Under the pieces are notes generated by a model that ran no database searches, had not been told where the DNA came from, and saw only the letters and a program-made list of their open reading frames with translations. From Carettochelys insculpta (lineage: Eukaryota > Chordata > Testudines > Carettochelyidae), in assembly GCF_033958435.1 (NCBI RefSeq), contig NC_134137.1, positions 65,612,001-65,676,000 on the forward strand: DNA of 64,000 nt, given 5' to 3'. The translations under genes were made by a program, and so were the position numbers. The first letter of the stretch is position 1, and each line of letters begins with the position of its first letter. This document shows, in pieces, positions 49,861-61,900 of this stretch.

Positions 49861-50560
49861 TGTGAGTGGGAATCCCCCAGACTGCAGTTTTTGATCCCAC
49901 CTGCGAGGCTCGGGGCTCCTTCCCTAGGATGTGACAGTCAGGAGTCAGGCAAGCTGGGTTTGGATTTGGGCCACAGGTTCTGACTGGTGAGGAGAGGAAG
50001 CGACTCCAGGCTCTGTGCAGTACTGCCACTGCTGCTCTCTGCCCCCTCAGCTTGGGGAAATGGCAGCACAGAGCCTTTTCCCCACTGGCCTGATTGCCCT
50101 TCACTGCAGACTGGCTGCAATTACAGCCAGTGCCTGGGAGCTGTGGGGGTAGGGTGCAGAGCTGTGGGTGTCCCTGGGCTGCTGGGCAGGTAATCATTGC
50201 CCAGAACCCTCACTGGCAGCCTGCTCCTGCACCCCTCTCCCACCCCGACTTCCATGCCTAGCCCGCTCATGCGCCTGCCCCAACCCCACAGCCTAAGCCC
50301 ACTTCCTGGCAATTCCTTCCCATACTGAGCCCTCATTTTTGGCCCCATCTCAGAGCCCATGGGGGGCCTGCAAAATGTATTAGCCTTACACCTCCCCTCC
50401 CAGGCTCTGGGACGGTTGTGCAAGGGGAATGAGGAAGCGTTGTCTTTTGAGTTTTTTTTATTTTAGTGGGTGACCATGTCATTGAGTTGTGTGGTTTGAT
50501 TATTTTTTTTTCCCCCTCGTGGGTTAGTGGTCCCTTATCCAAAAGAGGTTCCGACCCCTG
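49861..50560 (-). mobile_element. hAT-like element inserted in the CR1 copy
   Basis: The right edge on the plus strand is TTCCGACCCCTG, so the minus strand starts CAGGGGTCGGAACCTCTTTT, a typical hAT end. Flanks ATCTAGAT (49853-49860) and ATCTAGCT (50561-50568) match at 7 of 8 positions, the hAT duplication length, and lie exactly where CR1 sequence breaks and resumes. The left end (TGTGAGTGGGAATCC) is not a good complement, so it is worn or truncated. No transposase is encoded. Confidence 0.75.
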
Positions 50561-51000
50561 ATCTAGCTCGATCTCCTTCTTGAAGGTGGACCACCTAAAT
50601 CATCCCCAGCCATGTCTTTGTTTGGCCAGCCCTTAAAAACCTCTAAAGATAGAGATTCAACTACCTTCCGAGGCAACTCATTCCAATACGTTGCTACTAT
50701 CCTATTGAAATAGTTTATCCTAATAGTCAACCTAGACCTCCCCTACTGCAACTTGAGAACACTGATGCTTATTCTGTCATCTGCCACTATTGAGAATAGC
50801 CTCTTCCCCTTCCTCTTCAGAAACCTTTTCAAGTAGTTAAGGGCTGCTATTGGAGCTCTCCCTTTTTCTTCTGCAGACTGAATAAGCCCAGCTCCCTCAG
50901 CCTTTCCACATAAATAATGCGCCCAGCCCCTATTTTAGCCTTTCCCTAGACTCTCAAATTTGTCTGTATTCTTTTCATAGTGAGGCATCCAAAACTGGAC

Positions 51001-51016
51001 ACACACACACACACAC
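51001..51016 (+). repeat. AC dinucleotide microsatellite
   Basis: About eight to nine AC units in a row, inside the older CR1 copy. Confidence 0.9.
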
Positions 51017-51147
51017 CTCAGATGCTGAGTAGAGGGAAATAATCACTGTCCTCAGTCTGCCTGCAGTGCTCTTACTAATGTAGCCCTGTGGCCCAATATG
51101 TCGGTAGCTTTCTTGGCAACATGGGGACTCTGATCTCATATCCAGGT

Positions 51148-51776
51148 TATTTCCTGCAGAACTGATTTTAAAATAAGAATATAAAATATAAAAAAATTAA
51201 AATAAGAACTGATTTTAAAATATTGTTATATCAGAATAATTAACAGAAATAGGTATTACACTACAAACTCTTAAAATGTAAAATGGGTATTAAACCCCTT
51301 TTGAACATAGTGTTAATGTTAAAAAAAGCTGAATTAAAGGGGGAAAAATGACGTTGTCTATTTGTCATCGTGATATACCAGAAATTGAGTGTTACTGATT
51401 TATACACCTTAAATTCATATTTTTAATTACTGTGATCTAAAAGAAGTGTTTCAAAATTAGATAGCTTTGAATGTGCTTCTGTATCAAAAAGGAATAGTTG
51501 TAAAAGGTGCCTTTGTATATAAATGAAGGAAGGTAAACTATTCCAGGCATCAACATTTTTGTATTTGAATAATAAAAATGGTTTATTTATATGTTGTAAG
51601 ACTTCATCTTAGCTCACGAATATAAGGGCTACTATAGGACGACTTTGTTGTTTTTATCATGGATTAGCTTCTTGTTCTTTGTGAACCTTCCCTCCCCAAA
51701 CATAAATACCTAGGATTCCAAACTTCGTTTACATGTCTCAGGATAGCATGGACCTCTAATGTAAAATTTGGAAATA
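51148..51776 (+). other. Intronic sequence, no recognised repeat
   Basis: AT-rich intron with an internal partial duplication: AACTGATTTTAAAATAAGAA at 51160 and a near-identical block at 51208. Nothing else seen. Confidence 0.4.
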
Positions 51777-52090
51777 CAGGTTGAACCTCTCTGATCCAGA
51801 GCACACTCATCTGCATCAGCTGTAATCCAGCATTATTTTACTTAGCCTGATGACCGCTTTTCATGGGCATGGCCAGGTTTCTCATGGTCTGTTTTACAGC
51901 CACCAGTCTTGGCTGTCAGTGTTTGTGCACTTATTTAGCTATAATTTACCCCTAAATACCTTCTAAGAGCTCAGTAAGCAGCAGAAGTGTTGGTAATGGT
52001 GCTAGACGTAGTTGACCTCAAGTGGTCTGACTCATTCTCTCATTTGGCATAGATCGGTTCCTGAAGGTGCTAAGTTACAGAGATTCAACT
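51777..52090 (-). mobile_element. Tigger/pogo-like MITE, copy 5 (inverted)
   Basis: CAGGTTGAACCTCTCTGATC follows TA (51775-51776); the right edge is ACAGAGATTCAACT then TA. The body direction matches copy 4 (GTTTGTGCACTTATTTAGCT, AGCAGAAGTGTTGGTAATGG), and is opposite to copies 1-3. Confidence 0.8.
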
Positions 52091-52330
52091 TACACAGTAA
52101 TTTGTATAATTTCGTGTAAGGCTTATCTTGACTCTCAGCAACACTGGACAAACCAGAGTGGCAAGTTATATTATATAGGTCACAGCATTACATTTCTTTA
52201 TCATGTAATATGTTTAGCGGAATTCCATGTTCTGTTGTTCCTTTAGTTGTATAGTAGCAGTGATAGGACCTTTTGTCAGGAAAGATCTCATTTTCACCTT
52301 CTATAAATCATGATCAGTGAATTTCCTCAG

Positions 52331-54056
52331 TGAGGAGGGAGAAACCGTAACGGGGAACTCGGAAATGGCAAAGATGCTTAATGACTTTTATTTCGGTCTT
52401 CACTGAAAAGTCTGATGAAGGAATGCCCAGCATAGTGAATGATAGTGGGAAAGGGGTAGGGTTAGAACTTGAAATAAAAAAAGAACAAGTTAAAAATCAC
52501 TTTGGAAAATTAGATGTCTGCAAGTCACCAGGGACTGATGAAATGCATCCTAGAATATTCAAGGAGCTGGTAGAGGAGATATCTGAGCCTTTATCATCTT
52601 TGGAAAATCATGGGAGGCAGGGGAGATTCCAGAAGACTGGAAAAAAGGCAAATATAGTGCCCATCTATAAAAAGGGGAATAAGAATAACCCAGGAAACTA
52701 AAGGCCAGTCAGCTTAACTTCTCTGCCAGGAAAGATAATGGAGCAGGTAATTAAAGAAATCATCTGCAAGCACTTGGAAGGTGGTAAGGTGATAGGGAAC
52801 AGTCAGCATGGATTTGTAAAGAACAAATCATGTCAAACCAATCTGATAGCTTTCTTTGATAGGATAATGAGCCTTGTGGATAAAGGAGAAGCGGTAGATG
52901 TGGTATACCTAGACTTTAGTAAAGCATTTGGTATGGTCTCACATGATATTCTTATAATAATAAAAAAAAGGCAAATACAATTTAGATGAGGCGACTATAA
53001 GGTGGGTGCATAACTGGCTGGATAACGGTACTCAGAGTAGTTCTTAATGGGTCTCAATCCTTCTGGAAAAGTATAACAAGTGGGGTTCCGCAGGGATCTG
53101 TGTTAGGACGAGTTTTGTTCAATATCTTCATCAACGATTTAGATACTGGCATAGAAAGTACACTTATTATGTTTGCAGATGATACCAAACTGGGAGGGGT
53201 TGCAACTGTTTTGGAGGATAGGGTCATAATTCAAAATGATCTGGATAGATTGGAGAAATGGTCTGAGGTAAACAGGATGAAGTTTAATAAGGACAAATGC
53301 AAGGTGCTCCACTTGGGAAGGAACAATCAGTTTCACACATACAGAATGGGGAGAGACTGTCTAGGAATGACTATTGCAGAAAGGGATCTAAGGGTATAGT
53401 GGACCACAAGCTAAATATGAGTCAACAGTGTGATGCTGTTGCAAAAAAAAGCACACATGATTCTGGGATGCATTAACAGGTGTGTTGTGAACAAGACACA
53501 AGAAGTCATTCTTCCACTCTACTCTGCGCTGGTTAGGCCTCAGCTGGAGTATTGTGTCCAGTTCTGGGCACCGCAGTTCAAGAAAGATGTGGAGAAATTA
53601 GAGAGGGTCCAGAAAAGAGCGACAAGAATGATTAAAGGTCTAGAGAATGTGACCCATGAAGAAAGGCTGAAAGAATTACGCTTGTTTAGTTTGGAAAAGA
53701 AGATTGAGGGTGACATGATAGTGGTTTTCAGGTATCTAAAAGGGTGTCATACGGAGGAGGGAGAAAAGTTGTTCTTTTTGGCCTCTGAGGATAGAACAAG
53801 AGGCAATGGGCATAAACTGCAGCAAGGGAGGTTTAGGTTGGATAATAGGAAAAAGTTCCTAACTCTCAGGGTGATCAAACAGTGGAATAAACTGCCAAGG
53901 GAGGTTGTGGACTCTCCATTGCTGGCGATATTTAAGAACAGGTTAGATGGATGTCTGTCAGGGATGGTCTTAAGCAGTACTTGGTCCTGCCATGAGGGCA
54001 GGGGGCTGGACTCGATGGCCTCTTGAGGTCCCTTCCAGTCCTGGTATTCTGATTTT
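52331..54056 (+). mobile_element. CR1 LINE, 5'-truncated, RT to 3' end
   Basis: Starting in the RT domain (EGG-x-VTGN... reading at 52333), the copy covers [24 protein letters not shown](stop)RPVSLTSL-type block, [78 protein letters not shown] and FKNRLDGCLSGM. RT signature blocks LDFSKAF and FADD are present. Damage is visible: the Tyr of NYRP is a stop (52699-52701), a frame change after about 52960, another near 53395, and one more before 53430. It ends at TCCAGTCCTGGTATTCTGAT. Confidence 0.95.
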
Positions 54057-54726
54057 TATTTTTGCACAATGAGTTCGTACTTATTGTGGAGACTGTTTGT
54101 TACCAGGGTGGCTGAAAGTCATATTTTTTATGAGATTAAATTTTGTGTGTCTTGTATCTTTAATACTGTTTTTTAAAAGCTACACTTATTTATCATTAAT
54201 AACCTATATTAATGACTAACCTCTAATCTAGTAAAATAATTTAAATAAACTATTTTTGCATGCATCTTTGCTTCAAAGCTTAAAAGAAAATCATACAACT
54301 GAACTGGTAGAAATCACTGGCTAAGCTTTTGAAACAGTTTTGTTGAAGAGCTAGCCCAGCTTTTGCTAGCCAGAACCTCTGCTGCAGGTGCAGAAAGGAA
54401 CATTTTCCTTATTTCAGTTTATTCAAATAGTTTCTATGACTAGTTCATTCAGCTTAAGGAAAAAAGGGGGAGATGTGCTTTTAAAAAGCAGACAATCTTG
54501 TTTTCCTCTTCCAATCTATGAATAACATCTTGGTGTGAGAGTATGAGATCTACTATTGGTAAACTATTAAATGACCTGATGACCAGAACAGTCAGTTAAA
54601 TTCACTAACTTTGGATAATGCTTTCTTTGTATAATCAGTTTTAAATGCAAAAAAAATTATAACATTGCGTTAAGCATTCTTCTTATGTCTCCAGAACTCT
54701 AAAAAAAATTATAATTGGAGATGCAC
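54057..54726 (+). other. Intronic sequence, no recognised repeat
   Basis: AT-rich intron between a CR1 copy and a SINE. Nothing supported. Confidence 0.4.
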
Positions 54727-54892
54727 ATTTCCTAGAACTGGAAGGGACCTCCGGGTCATCTAGTCCAGTCCCAGTCCCCTGCCCTCTTGCCAGGACCAAG
54801 TACCATCCCTGACATCTATTTGCCCAATCCCTAAATTACCTCCTCAAGGATTGAACTCACAACCCCAGGTTTAGCAGGCCAAAGCTTAGCAG
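54727..54892 (-). mobile_element. tRNA-derived SINE with CR1-like tail, inverted copy
   Basis: On the minus strand it reads GGCCTGCTAAACCTGGGGTT, GTGAGTTCAATCCTTGAGGA (B box), ATTTAGGGATTGGGCAAATA, then the tail TGGTACTTGGTCCTGGCAAG and GACTGGACTAGATGACC. It pairs closely with the plus-strand copy at 11810-12005. The first part with the A box is degraded (GCTAAGCTTTGG). Confidence 0.82.
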
Positions 54893-55501
54893 TAATTAAT
54901 TTTTTTTTAAACAGGCTGTTTTTGTGAATTTGTTTGACTTCATAGCCAAATAAAGCTTGATGCAAATTGCACTTAGCTGATTTTTTTTCATTTGCATCAT
55001 TTTCCTTTATTCTAACAAAAATGTAAAAATGAAGACTCTGAATATAAGCTGCATAATTGCTTAAACAAAGTTAGTGATGATGCATCATCCTGGTTAGCAA
55101 AATATCCCTGTTTAGTGCAAGGGCTGCTATTGGTTGAAAATCATGTTTTAATTGTTATTATGCAATGAGACTACCTGTTTTCTGATTTAAATAATTAAAA
55201 TTGTTCATTTAAATCACTGATTGAAATAAGTCTGATCTGTTCACTACCATCATTCTTATAACAATGCACGAGTCATACTCCTTAAGTGTCAACCAAAGCT
55301 CCTCTTTAATTAGCTGAAGGGTAATTTAAGAAGCACTTTTGTAAGCTATGCCCTAGTGCTAAATGAACTAACTACCTAGTAGTAGTGCATATATTCAGAG
55401 AGGGGGGAAAAATGGAAGATTAGGAATTAAGTTTTCCTGGTATCAAATCCCAATTGATACCCATAAACACATGAGTGTTTTAAGATGTTTGAAATGATAT
55501 C
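54893..55501 (+). other. Intronic sequence, no recognised repeat
   Basis: AT-rich intron, nothing supported. Confidence 0.4.
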
Positions 55502-55575
55502 ACTGCTGCCAGGAATCGAACCAGAGTTTCCTTTGTGGCAGCACAGATCATTACCTGTAGGCTACATGCTGGTCA
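55502..55575 (-). repeat. tRNA-like segment (SINE head or tRNA pseudogene)
   Basis: On the minus strand TAGCCTACAGGTAATGATC could be an A box and CTCTGGTTCGATTCCTGGCA a B box and T-arm (loop TTCGATT, four of five stem pairs). Spacing fits a tRNA-like length. I could not fold a convincing acceptor stem, so a SINE-derived or pseudogene origin is more likely than a working tRNA. Confidence 0.4.
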
Positions 55576-57700
55576 GAGTTGACGTTGCCCTGATCATTGC
55601 TAGAGGTTGCTTTCTTGATTCTCGGTAACGTTTTGTTTTTAAATTGTGGACTCAGATTGCAGAGTAGTGATGGTGGGATGAGAGAGTTGGCTAGTTTCCC
55701 ATTCATGATATGCTTTGTTGTAATTTAAACTTTCTCTCTGAATACACTCTGGGGTTGTGAGAGACAATTTTGAAATGAGACAGAGTTTAATCTCCGTTTT
55801 AACGTTAAACAGAAGTTTGCCTGGTGGTGTCTTTGTAATGCTACCTTGTGTTGTCTTGATCTGTTCACATGTTGATTTGTGTCTCAAAGTTTCAGCTGTT
55901 TGTTGGTATCTACTCTGCTGGGTAGAACCACTGCACTTTGTAAACAATTTGTCTTCTTTTGTTTTTACTATGCAAATACAGAAGTATTTTCCAAAAACAC
56001 TGCTGCTTTGCAAACTATTAATATTTGTTCTGCATGCACATGCACTTATACCCAAGCAAGTCAAGCAAAAACTGTATACTTACAACACAAATGTCTAAGG
56101 GTTGGATTAAGATACTCATGCTTATGCTGCATAGCACCTTACTCAGTGAATAATGTAATTGGTTTTTTTTGGCCACAAAGTCACCCAGTGATCATTCAGA
56201 TCTGCTGCCTGAAAAATATTGGAGGGATGGGACTTGACCACCTTAACAAAAGCTTTCTGCCAGAACAGGCATCTTGCTGATGTTTGTTTTTTAAAGGTTC
56301 CTCTCCTGTTCTCTATCCAAATACAAGAAAATGGAAAGGTTTACAAAGCTCCTATGCTTCTTCTCGAGTGAATTCTATTTGATAAGCATGTTTCCTTCCC
56401 TTTGAAGTCTCCCAGCTTACATGACTCAGGAGAATTCATATTTCTGTATGGATCAGTGAACAGTTATCCAATGGGTGTAGAATACTTTGCCTTGTATTTC
56501 AAGAATTAATGTTCCCAGGTTACTTAAAATGCAAAGGGCAGTTGCCTTCCTTATTGAGAGGTCAGATTTCACTGTTTTCACTGTGTGAATGGATCTACAC
56601 ATGAGGAGTTCAAAACCATTCTCAACTTGTTCAGTACAGACCACCCTTCCACTGGGGTGGGGAGGGGTAGAGGAAGGTTATGGTGTCTACCATGATGGGG
56701 GCTTTAATCTGTAATTTTGATTATAGCAGCTACTTGTATTACAAATTTATATATAACAATAACCAGGTTTATGAAGTATAACAAGGCAAAGTATTTTTAT
56801 TGTCCTCAAACTCCATTGACTTGTTCCTAGTTCTCAATCGGATGCGATATGTTTCTACAAATCCTGATGCTAGTAGCTACCATAGGGTCAGTCACATAAG
56901 GAGTATATATTTAAGAGCTAAACAAAAAACCCCTCCAAATCCATAACCTAACAAAAATTGAGGTTTGAGTCTATGGCATTAGATGCCAATGCACGCTTTT
57001 TCTTCTCAGGTTCACTTGATTGCTCTGCTGCTTTACTGATTTCGGGGAGTTGGGAGAAACCTCTAGGCTTAGATTTAAATAACACCAACCAGATGGGGAA
57101 ACAAATTTAGACTTTATATTTTAAAAAAATTCAACCTCCCCCATATCCCGCCCACTTACCAGAAATCTAAGGCTATCACAATGGAACAAATTTTGTGAAA
57201 AGTTGTAATAAATAAAAAGAACACCTAAGTCAGTATTTTTCTTTTGCTGCTGGTGAAGATATTTTCCACTTCTAATAAGCTCTTTCCCACTTGGAGCATA
57301 GTTCCTGTTCTCCGTCTCTATCTTTGCATGTTGTCCTGTTTCTTGTAGTTGGTTTATGTACACTTGGATTTATGCATCAGCAAGATTTTAGTTAACGGCT
57401 GAATGTCTACCAAGTAGCTGTACTATGTACAACATTGGTGGCAACTTTAACTTCAAAGTGTACATGTACCTATACTAAACTTGGGGAATGAGAAATATTA
57501 TCTGAGCAGGAGGAAGAGCCAATACTAGAATGCTTACTATGAGTTGTCACTGTGTAGCTTTTACTTTAAAGTGAGATCCATCCAAGGTGATAGTTTTAAC
57601 CAATGAAGGCATGCAAATGTCAATTTACTGGCATAATCTGTATTTTAATTGCACTAAAATTTTGGCTGAACTGTTTTAGGTTTTTCATCATGGTATTTAG
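55576..57700 (+). other. Intronic sequence, no recognised repeat
   Basis: Open frames on both strands at 55639-56280 overlap one another and show no family features. AT-rich throughout. Confidence 0.4.
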
Positions 57701-58360
57701 AAAATCAGAGAATACTAGTACTGCAAGGAACCTTGAGAGGTCAACAGGTCCAGTCCACTGCACTCATGGCAGCACCAACCACCATCATAGAGCATCCCTG
57801 ACAGATGTACGTCTAACCTGCTCTTTAAATTTCCAATGATTGAGATTCCACAACCTCCCTAGGCAAAGTGTTCCAATGTTTGACAGGATTTTTCCATTAA
57901 TATCTGAATTAAAACTCCTTTAATAAAATTTATGCCCATTAATTGTTTTATCAGGGACTAAGGAGAATAATTTTTGTCCCTTTTCCTCTTAACAACCTTT
58001 TAGGAACTTGAAGGCTGTTATGTCCCCTCTCTATCTTCTCTTTTCCAGACTAAACAAACCAGTTCTTTCAATCTCCCCTCATAGGTCATATTTTCTAAAT
58101 CTTTAATTTTTTTTGTTGCTCTCCCTTGGACCTTTCAAAATTTTCCATATGTTTCCTGAAATGTGGCTTCCAGAACAGGACCTGACAATTCAGTCTTGCT
58201 TACTTACAAAAAACTCCTGTTAATACGTCCCAGAAGTGGTGGGTGTTTTTGTGTTGTACAACAGGGTCGCATTGAGTCATATTTAGCTTGTGGTCCACTG
58301 TAATCCCATGGGTCCCATTCTGCAGTACTCCTGTTTAAACGGTCATTATTTTCTGTATTT
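57701..58360 (-). mobile_element. Older CR1 LINE, 3' segment
   Basis: Minus-strand CR1 3' sequence: the part 57701-58140 mirrors the coding tail of other copies (GATTCCACAACCTCCCTAGG, ATCTCCCCTCATAGGTCATA), and 58200-58360 mirrors the region before it (CATTGAGTCATATTTAGCTT, GTGGTCCACTGTAATCCCAT). Frames are broken. The copy resumes after a repeat-B insertion at 58681. Confidence 0.85.
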
Positions 58361-58680
58361 TTCAATCCTGTAGCATCTTGAAAGACCTCATAAAATTATT
58401 TATTAGGTAATGAGGTTTTGTGGGTAAGATCCACTTTTTCAGATTGAAGTAGACAATTTGAATCCAGGGAATGGCACACGCCCCAGTTAACCTACTTTGT
58501 CCACTGGTGGTCCTCCCCTGCTATGTGAATGCCGGATTCTAATTGCAGTGGACAGTCTGAAGAAGTGGGTCTTACCTGCGAAAGCTCATTACCTAATACA
58601 TAAATCTTTTTTTTGCCTTCAAGTTACTATGGAACTGCTTGGTTTTTTTTGCGAAACTAACACAGCTACACCTCCGTGAC
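58361..58680 (+). mobile_element. Dispersed repeat B pair in inverted arrangement, inserted in the older CR1
   Basis: The left arm (58365-58450: TCCTGTAGCATCTTGAAAG, ATTTATTAGGTAATGAGG, CCACTTTTTCAGATTGAAG) and the right arm (58557-58680: CTGAAGAAGTGGGTCTTACC, GAAAGCTCATTACCTAATAC, GAAACTAACACAGCTACAC) carry the same repeat in opposite directions, with a spacer of about 105 bases. The flanking CR1 sequence seems partly duplicated (TTATTTTCTGTATTTT against TTTCCCATTTTGTATG), which would fit a target-site duplication that has aged. Confidence 0.65.
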
Positions 58681-58931
58681 TGTTTCCCATTTTGTATGTG
58701 TGCAACTGGTTTGTACCTTCCTAAGTGGAGTACTTCACATTTGTCCTTATTGAATTTCATCCTATTTGTTTCAGACCATTTCTCCAATTTGCCCAACTGC
58801 TTTTCAGTTACACTGCTATTTTCCAAAGTATTTGCAACACTCCCAGCTTGGTATTATCATCAACTTTATAAGCATATTCTTTATACCATTACCTAAATTG
58901 TTGATGGAAGATATTGAACAGAACCGGCCCC
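58681..58931 (-). mobile_element. Older CR1 LINE, RT segment
   Basis: The minus strand reads LEKWSETNRMKFNKDKCEVL and HLGRYK within 58593-58826, then a broken GPVLFNIF-like block up to 58931. This continues the copy interrupted at 58361. Confidence 0.85.
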
Positions 58932-58992
58932 AGAATTACAGGGCTGGAAGGGACCTCAGGAGATCTAGTCCAGCCCCCTGCTTCAAGCAGGA

Positions 58993-61900
58993 TCAACCCC
59001 CCGAAGTCATCCCAGCCAGGACCTTGTCCAGCCGGGACTTAAAAACCTCAAGGGATGGAGAATCTACCACCTCTCTAGGCAACGCATTCCAATGCTTCAC
59101 CACCCGCCTGGTGAAGTAGTTTTTCCTAATATCTAACCTACACCTCTTCCTTTTCAACTTCTGATCATTACTCCTTGTTCTGCCATCTGACACCACTGAG
59201 AACAGTTTCTCACCCTCCTTTTTAGAGCTCCCCTTCAGGAGGTTGAAGACTGCTATTAAATCACCTCTAAGCCTTCTCTTCTGTAAACTAAACAAGCCCA
59301 AATCCCTCAGCCTCTCCTCATAGGTCTTGTGCTCCAGCCCCTTAATCATTTTTGTTGCCCTATGCTGAACCTGCTCCAGCAAATCCACATCCTTTTGATA
59401 CTCGGGGGCCCAAAACTGGACACAATAACAGTGTCAAATAAAGAGGAATAACTGCTTCTCTCGATCTGCTCAAAATACTCCTCCTAATTCACCCTAGTAT
59501 GCCGTTAGCCTTCTTGGGTACAAGGGCACACTGTTTACTCCTATCCAGCCTTTCATCGACCATAACCCCTAGGTCCCTTTCCATCGTACTGCTGCTGACC
59601 CAGTAGGTCCCCAGCCTGTAACGATTCTTAGGATTCTTCCACCCCAGGTACAGGATTCTACACTTCTCCTTATTGAACCGCATCAGATTTCTTTTGGCCC
59701 AGTCCTCCAATTTATCCAGGTCCCTCTGGATTCTCTCTTGACCCTCCAATGAATCTACCTCTCCCCCTAGTTTTGTGTCATCCGCAAACTTGCTGAGGGT
59801 GCAATCCAGTCCCTCATCCAGGTCATTAATAAAGATGTTGAATAACACCGGCCCCAGAACAGAGCCTTGCGACACTCTGCTTGAAACAGACCACCATCCA
59901 GATATTGAGCCATTGACTACTACCCATTGGGCCCGACCATGATGTCAGCTTTCTATCCATCTTATAGTCCAAGGATCCAATCCATATTTCGTTAACTTAT
60001 GGACAAGAATGTTGTGGGAGACCATATCAAAAGCCTTGCTGAAGTCAAGGTATATCACATCCACTGACTTCCCCTGTCCACAGAGCTTGTTACCTCGTCA
60101 TAGAAGCTAATCAGATCGGTCAGGCAGGGCTTGCCCCGGTGAATCCACGTTGGCTACTTTTTCATCACTTTCCCCTCTTCCATGTGCTCCAAAACTGATT
60201 CCTTGATGATTCCCTCCATTATTTTCCCAGGGATTGAGGTGAGGCTGACAGGTCTATAGTTCCCTGGATTGTCCTTCTTTCCTTTTTTAAAGATGGGCAC
60301 TACATTTGGCTTCTTGCAGTCATCCAGTATCTCCCCCGATCTCCAAGAGTCTTCAGTGATAATGGCCAAAGGTTCAGCAATGACCTCTGCCAATTCCCTC
60401 AGTATCATGGGGTTCATTAAATCCAGACCCATGGACTTGTGCACATCTAGTTTTTCTAGATAGTTCAGAACTTGTTCCTTCCCCACAGATGGCTGCTCTC
60501 CACCTTCCCATACTGCATTGTCTAGGACAGTCATGTGGAAGTTGACTTTGTCCGTGAAGACTGAGGCAAAAAAAGCATTTCCTGCATCACCTGTCACTAG
60601 GTTACCTCCCTCATCCAGTAATGGCCCCACACCTTCTCTGATAACTTTTTTTATTGTTCACATGCCTGTAGAAACCCTTCTCATTACTCTTCTCATCGCT
60701 TGCCAGCTGCAGTTCCAATTGTGCTTTCGCTTTCCTTATTACTGCCTGGCATTCTCCAGCCGTATGTTTATACTCCTCCTTAGTCAACTGTCCATGTTTC
60801 CGTTTCTTCTATGTATCCTTTTTGAATTTAAGCTGACTAAGGATTTCCCCATTAAGCCAAGCTGGTTGCCTACCATGTTTGCATTTCTTACTATGCAGCG
60901 GGATTGTTTGTTCCTGTGCCTTCAGTAAGATTTCTTTAAAATACTGCCAGTTCTCTTCAACTCTTTTCCCCTTCATCTTCGTTTCTCAAGTGCTCCTGCT
61001 CATCTGTTCTCTCAGGGAGTCAGTCTGCTCTTCTGAAATGAAGGATCTTTATGTTACTGCTCACCTTTCTTACTTTCGTCCGGATCATGAAAACTACAAT
61101 TTCATGGTCGCTGCAGCCCAGGTTCCCTCCCACTTCTATTTCTTCTACTCATTCTTCCCTGTTTGTGAGCAGCAGTTAAAGTTGCGCATGGCCCCTGGTT
61201 GGTTCCTTCAGCACTTGTACCAAGAAGTTATCGCCAACATTCTCCAAAAACTTCCAGGATTGTCTGTGCGCTGATGTACTGGTCTCCCAACAAATGTCCA
61301 GATGATTAAAGTCTCCCATGAGAACCAGGGCCTGTGATTTGGAAGCTTCACTTAGCTGCCTGAAGAAAACCTCATCTGTCTCATCTCCCTGATCTGGTGG
61401 TCTATAACAGACACCAACTACAACATCACCTCTTATTTCTGCCTCTAAGCTTAACCCAAAGACACTCAACTGGATTTTCTCCTTCCTCATACTGGAGCAC
61501 TGAGCAATCATACTGCTCCCTCACATAGAGTGCAGCAACTCCTCCTTTTCTCCCCTGTCTGTCCTTCCTAAACAATTTATAACCTTCCATGGCCGTGCTC
61601 CAGTTATGCGAATCGTCCCACCAAGTCTCCTACCACCTCATACTTGTGTGACTGTGCCAGGGCCTCTAAGTCTTCCTATTTGTTCCCTGGGCTTCTGGCA
61701 TTAGTGTACAAGCATCTTAGAGAAGGAGCCGATTGGCCCACTTTCTCCTCTTCACCCAGGAAACCCACTTGATTGTTCCCTCCTCCTTCCTCACTTACCT
61801 CAGGGCTTCTGTCACCTTCCCCCAACAAACCTAGTTTAAAGCCCTCTTCACTAGGTTTGCAAGCCTACCCGCAAAGATGCTCTTTCCTCTTTTAGTGAGG

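Larger units (their letters stand above)
49808..51147 (-). mobile_element. Old CR1 LINE 3' end, split by a 700-bp insertion
   Basis: On the minus strand the element ends at about 49808 with TTCTATGATTCTATG, the CR1 terminal octamer type. CR1 3' sequence runs from 49808 to about 49860, is interrupted by the insertion at 49861-50560, and resumes at 50569 with a sequence that matches the coding minus-strand part of the copy at 58990-59400 (CTCCCTCAGCCTTTCCACAT, CATTCCAATACGTTGCTACT). The 5' truncation is near 51147. Frames are broken, so this is an older copy. An AC dinucleotide run (51001-51016) lies inside it. Confidence 0.85.

Noticed and set aside
51001..51016. AC run as a CRISPR-like or tandem array
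   Set aside because: A plain microsatellite inside an old CR1.
52331..54056. Host gene with a reverse-transcriptase domain
   Set aside because: CR1 ORF2 with stops and frame breaks; a retrotransposon.
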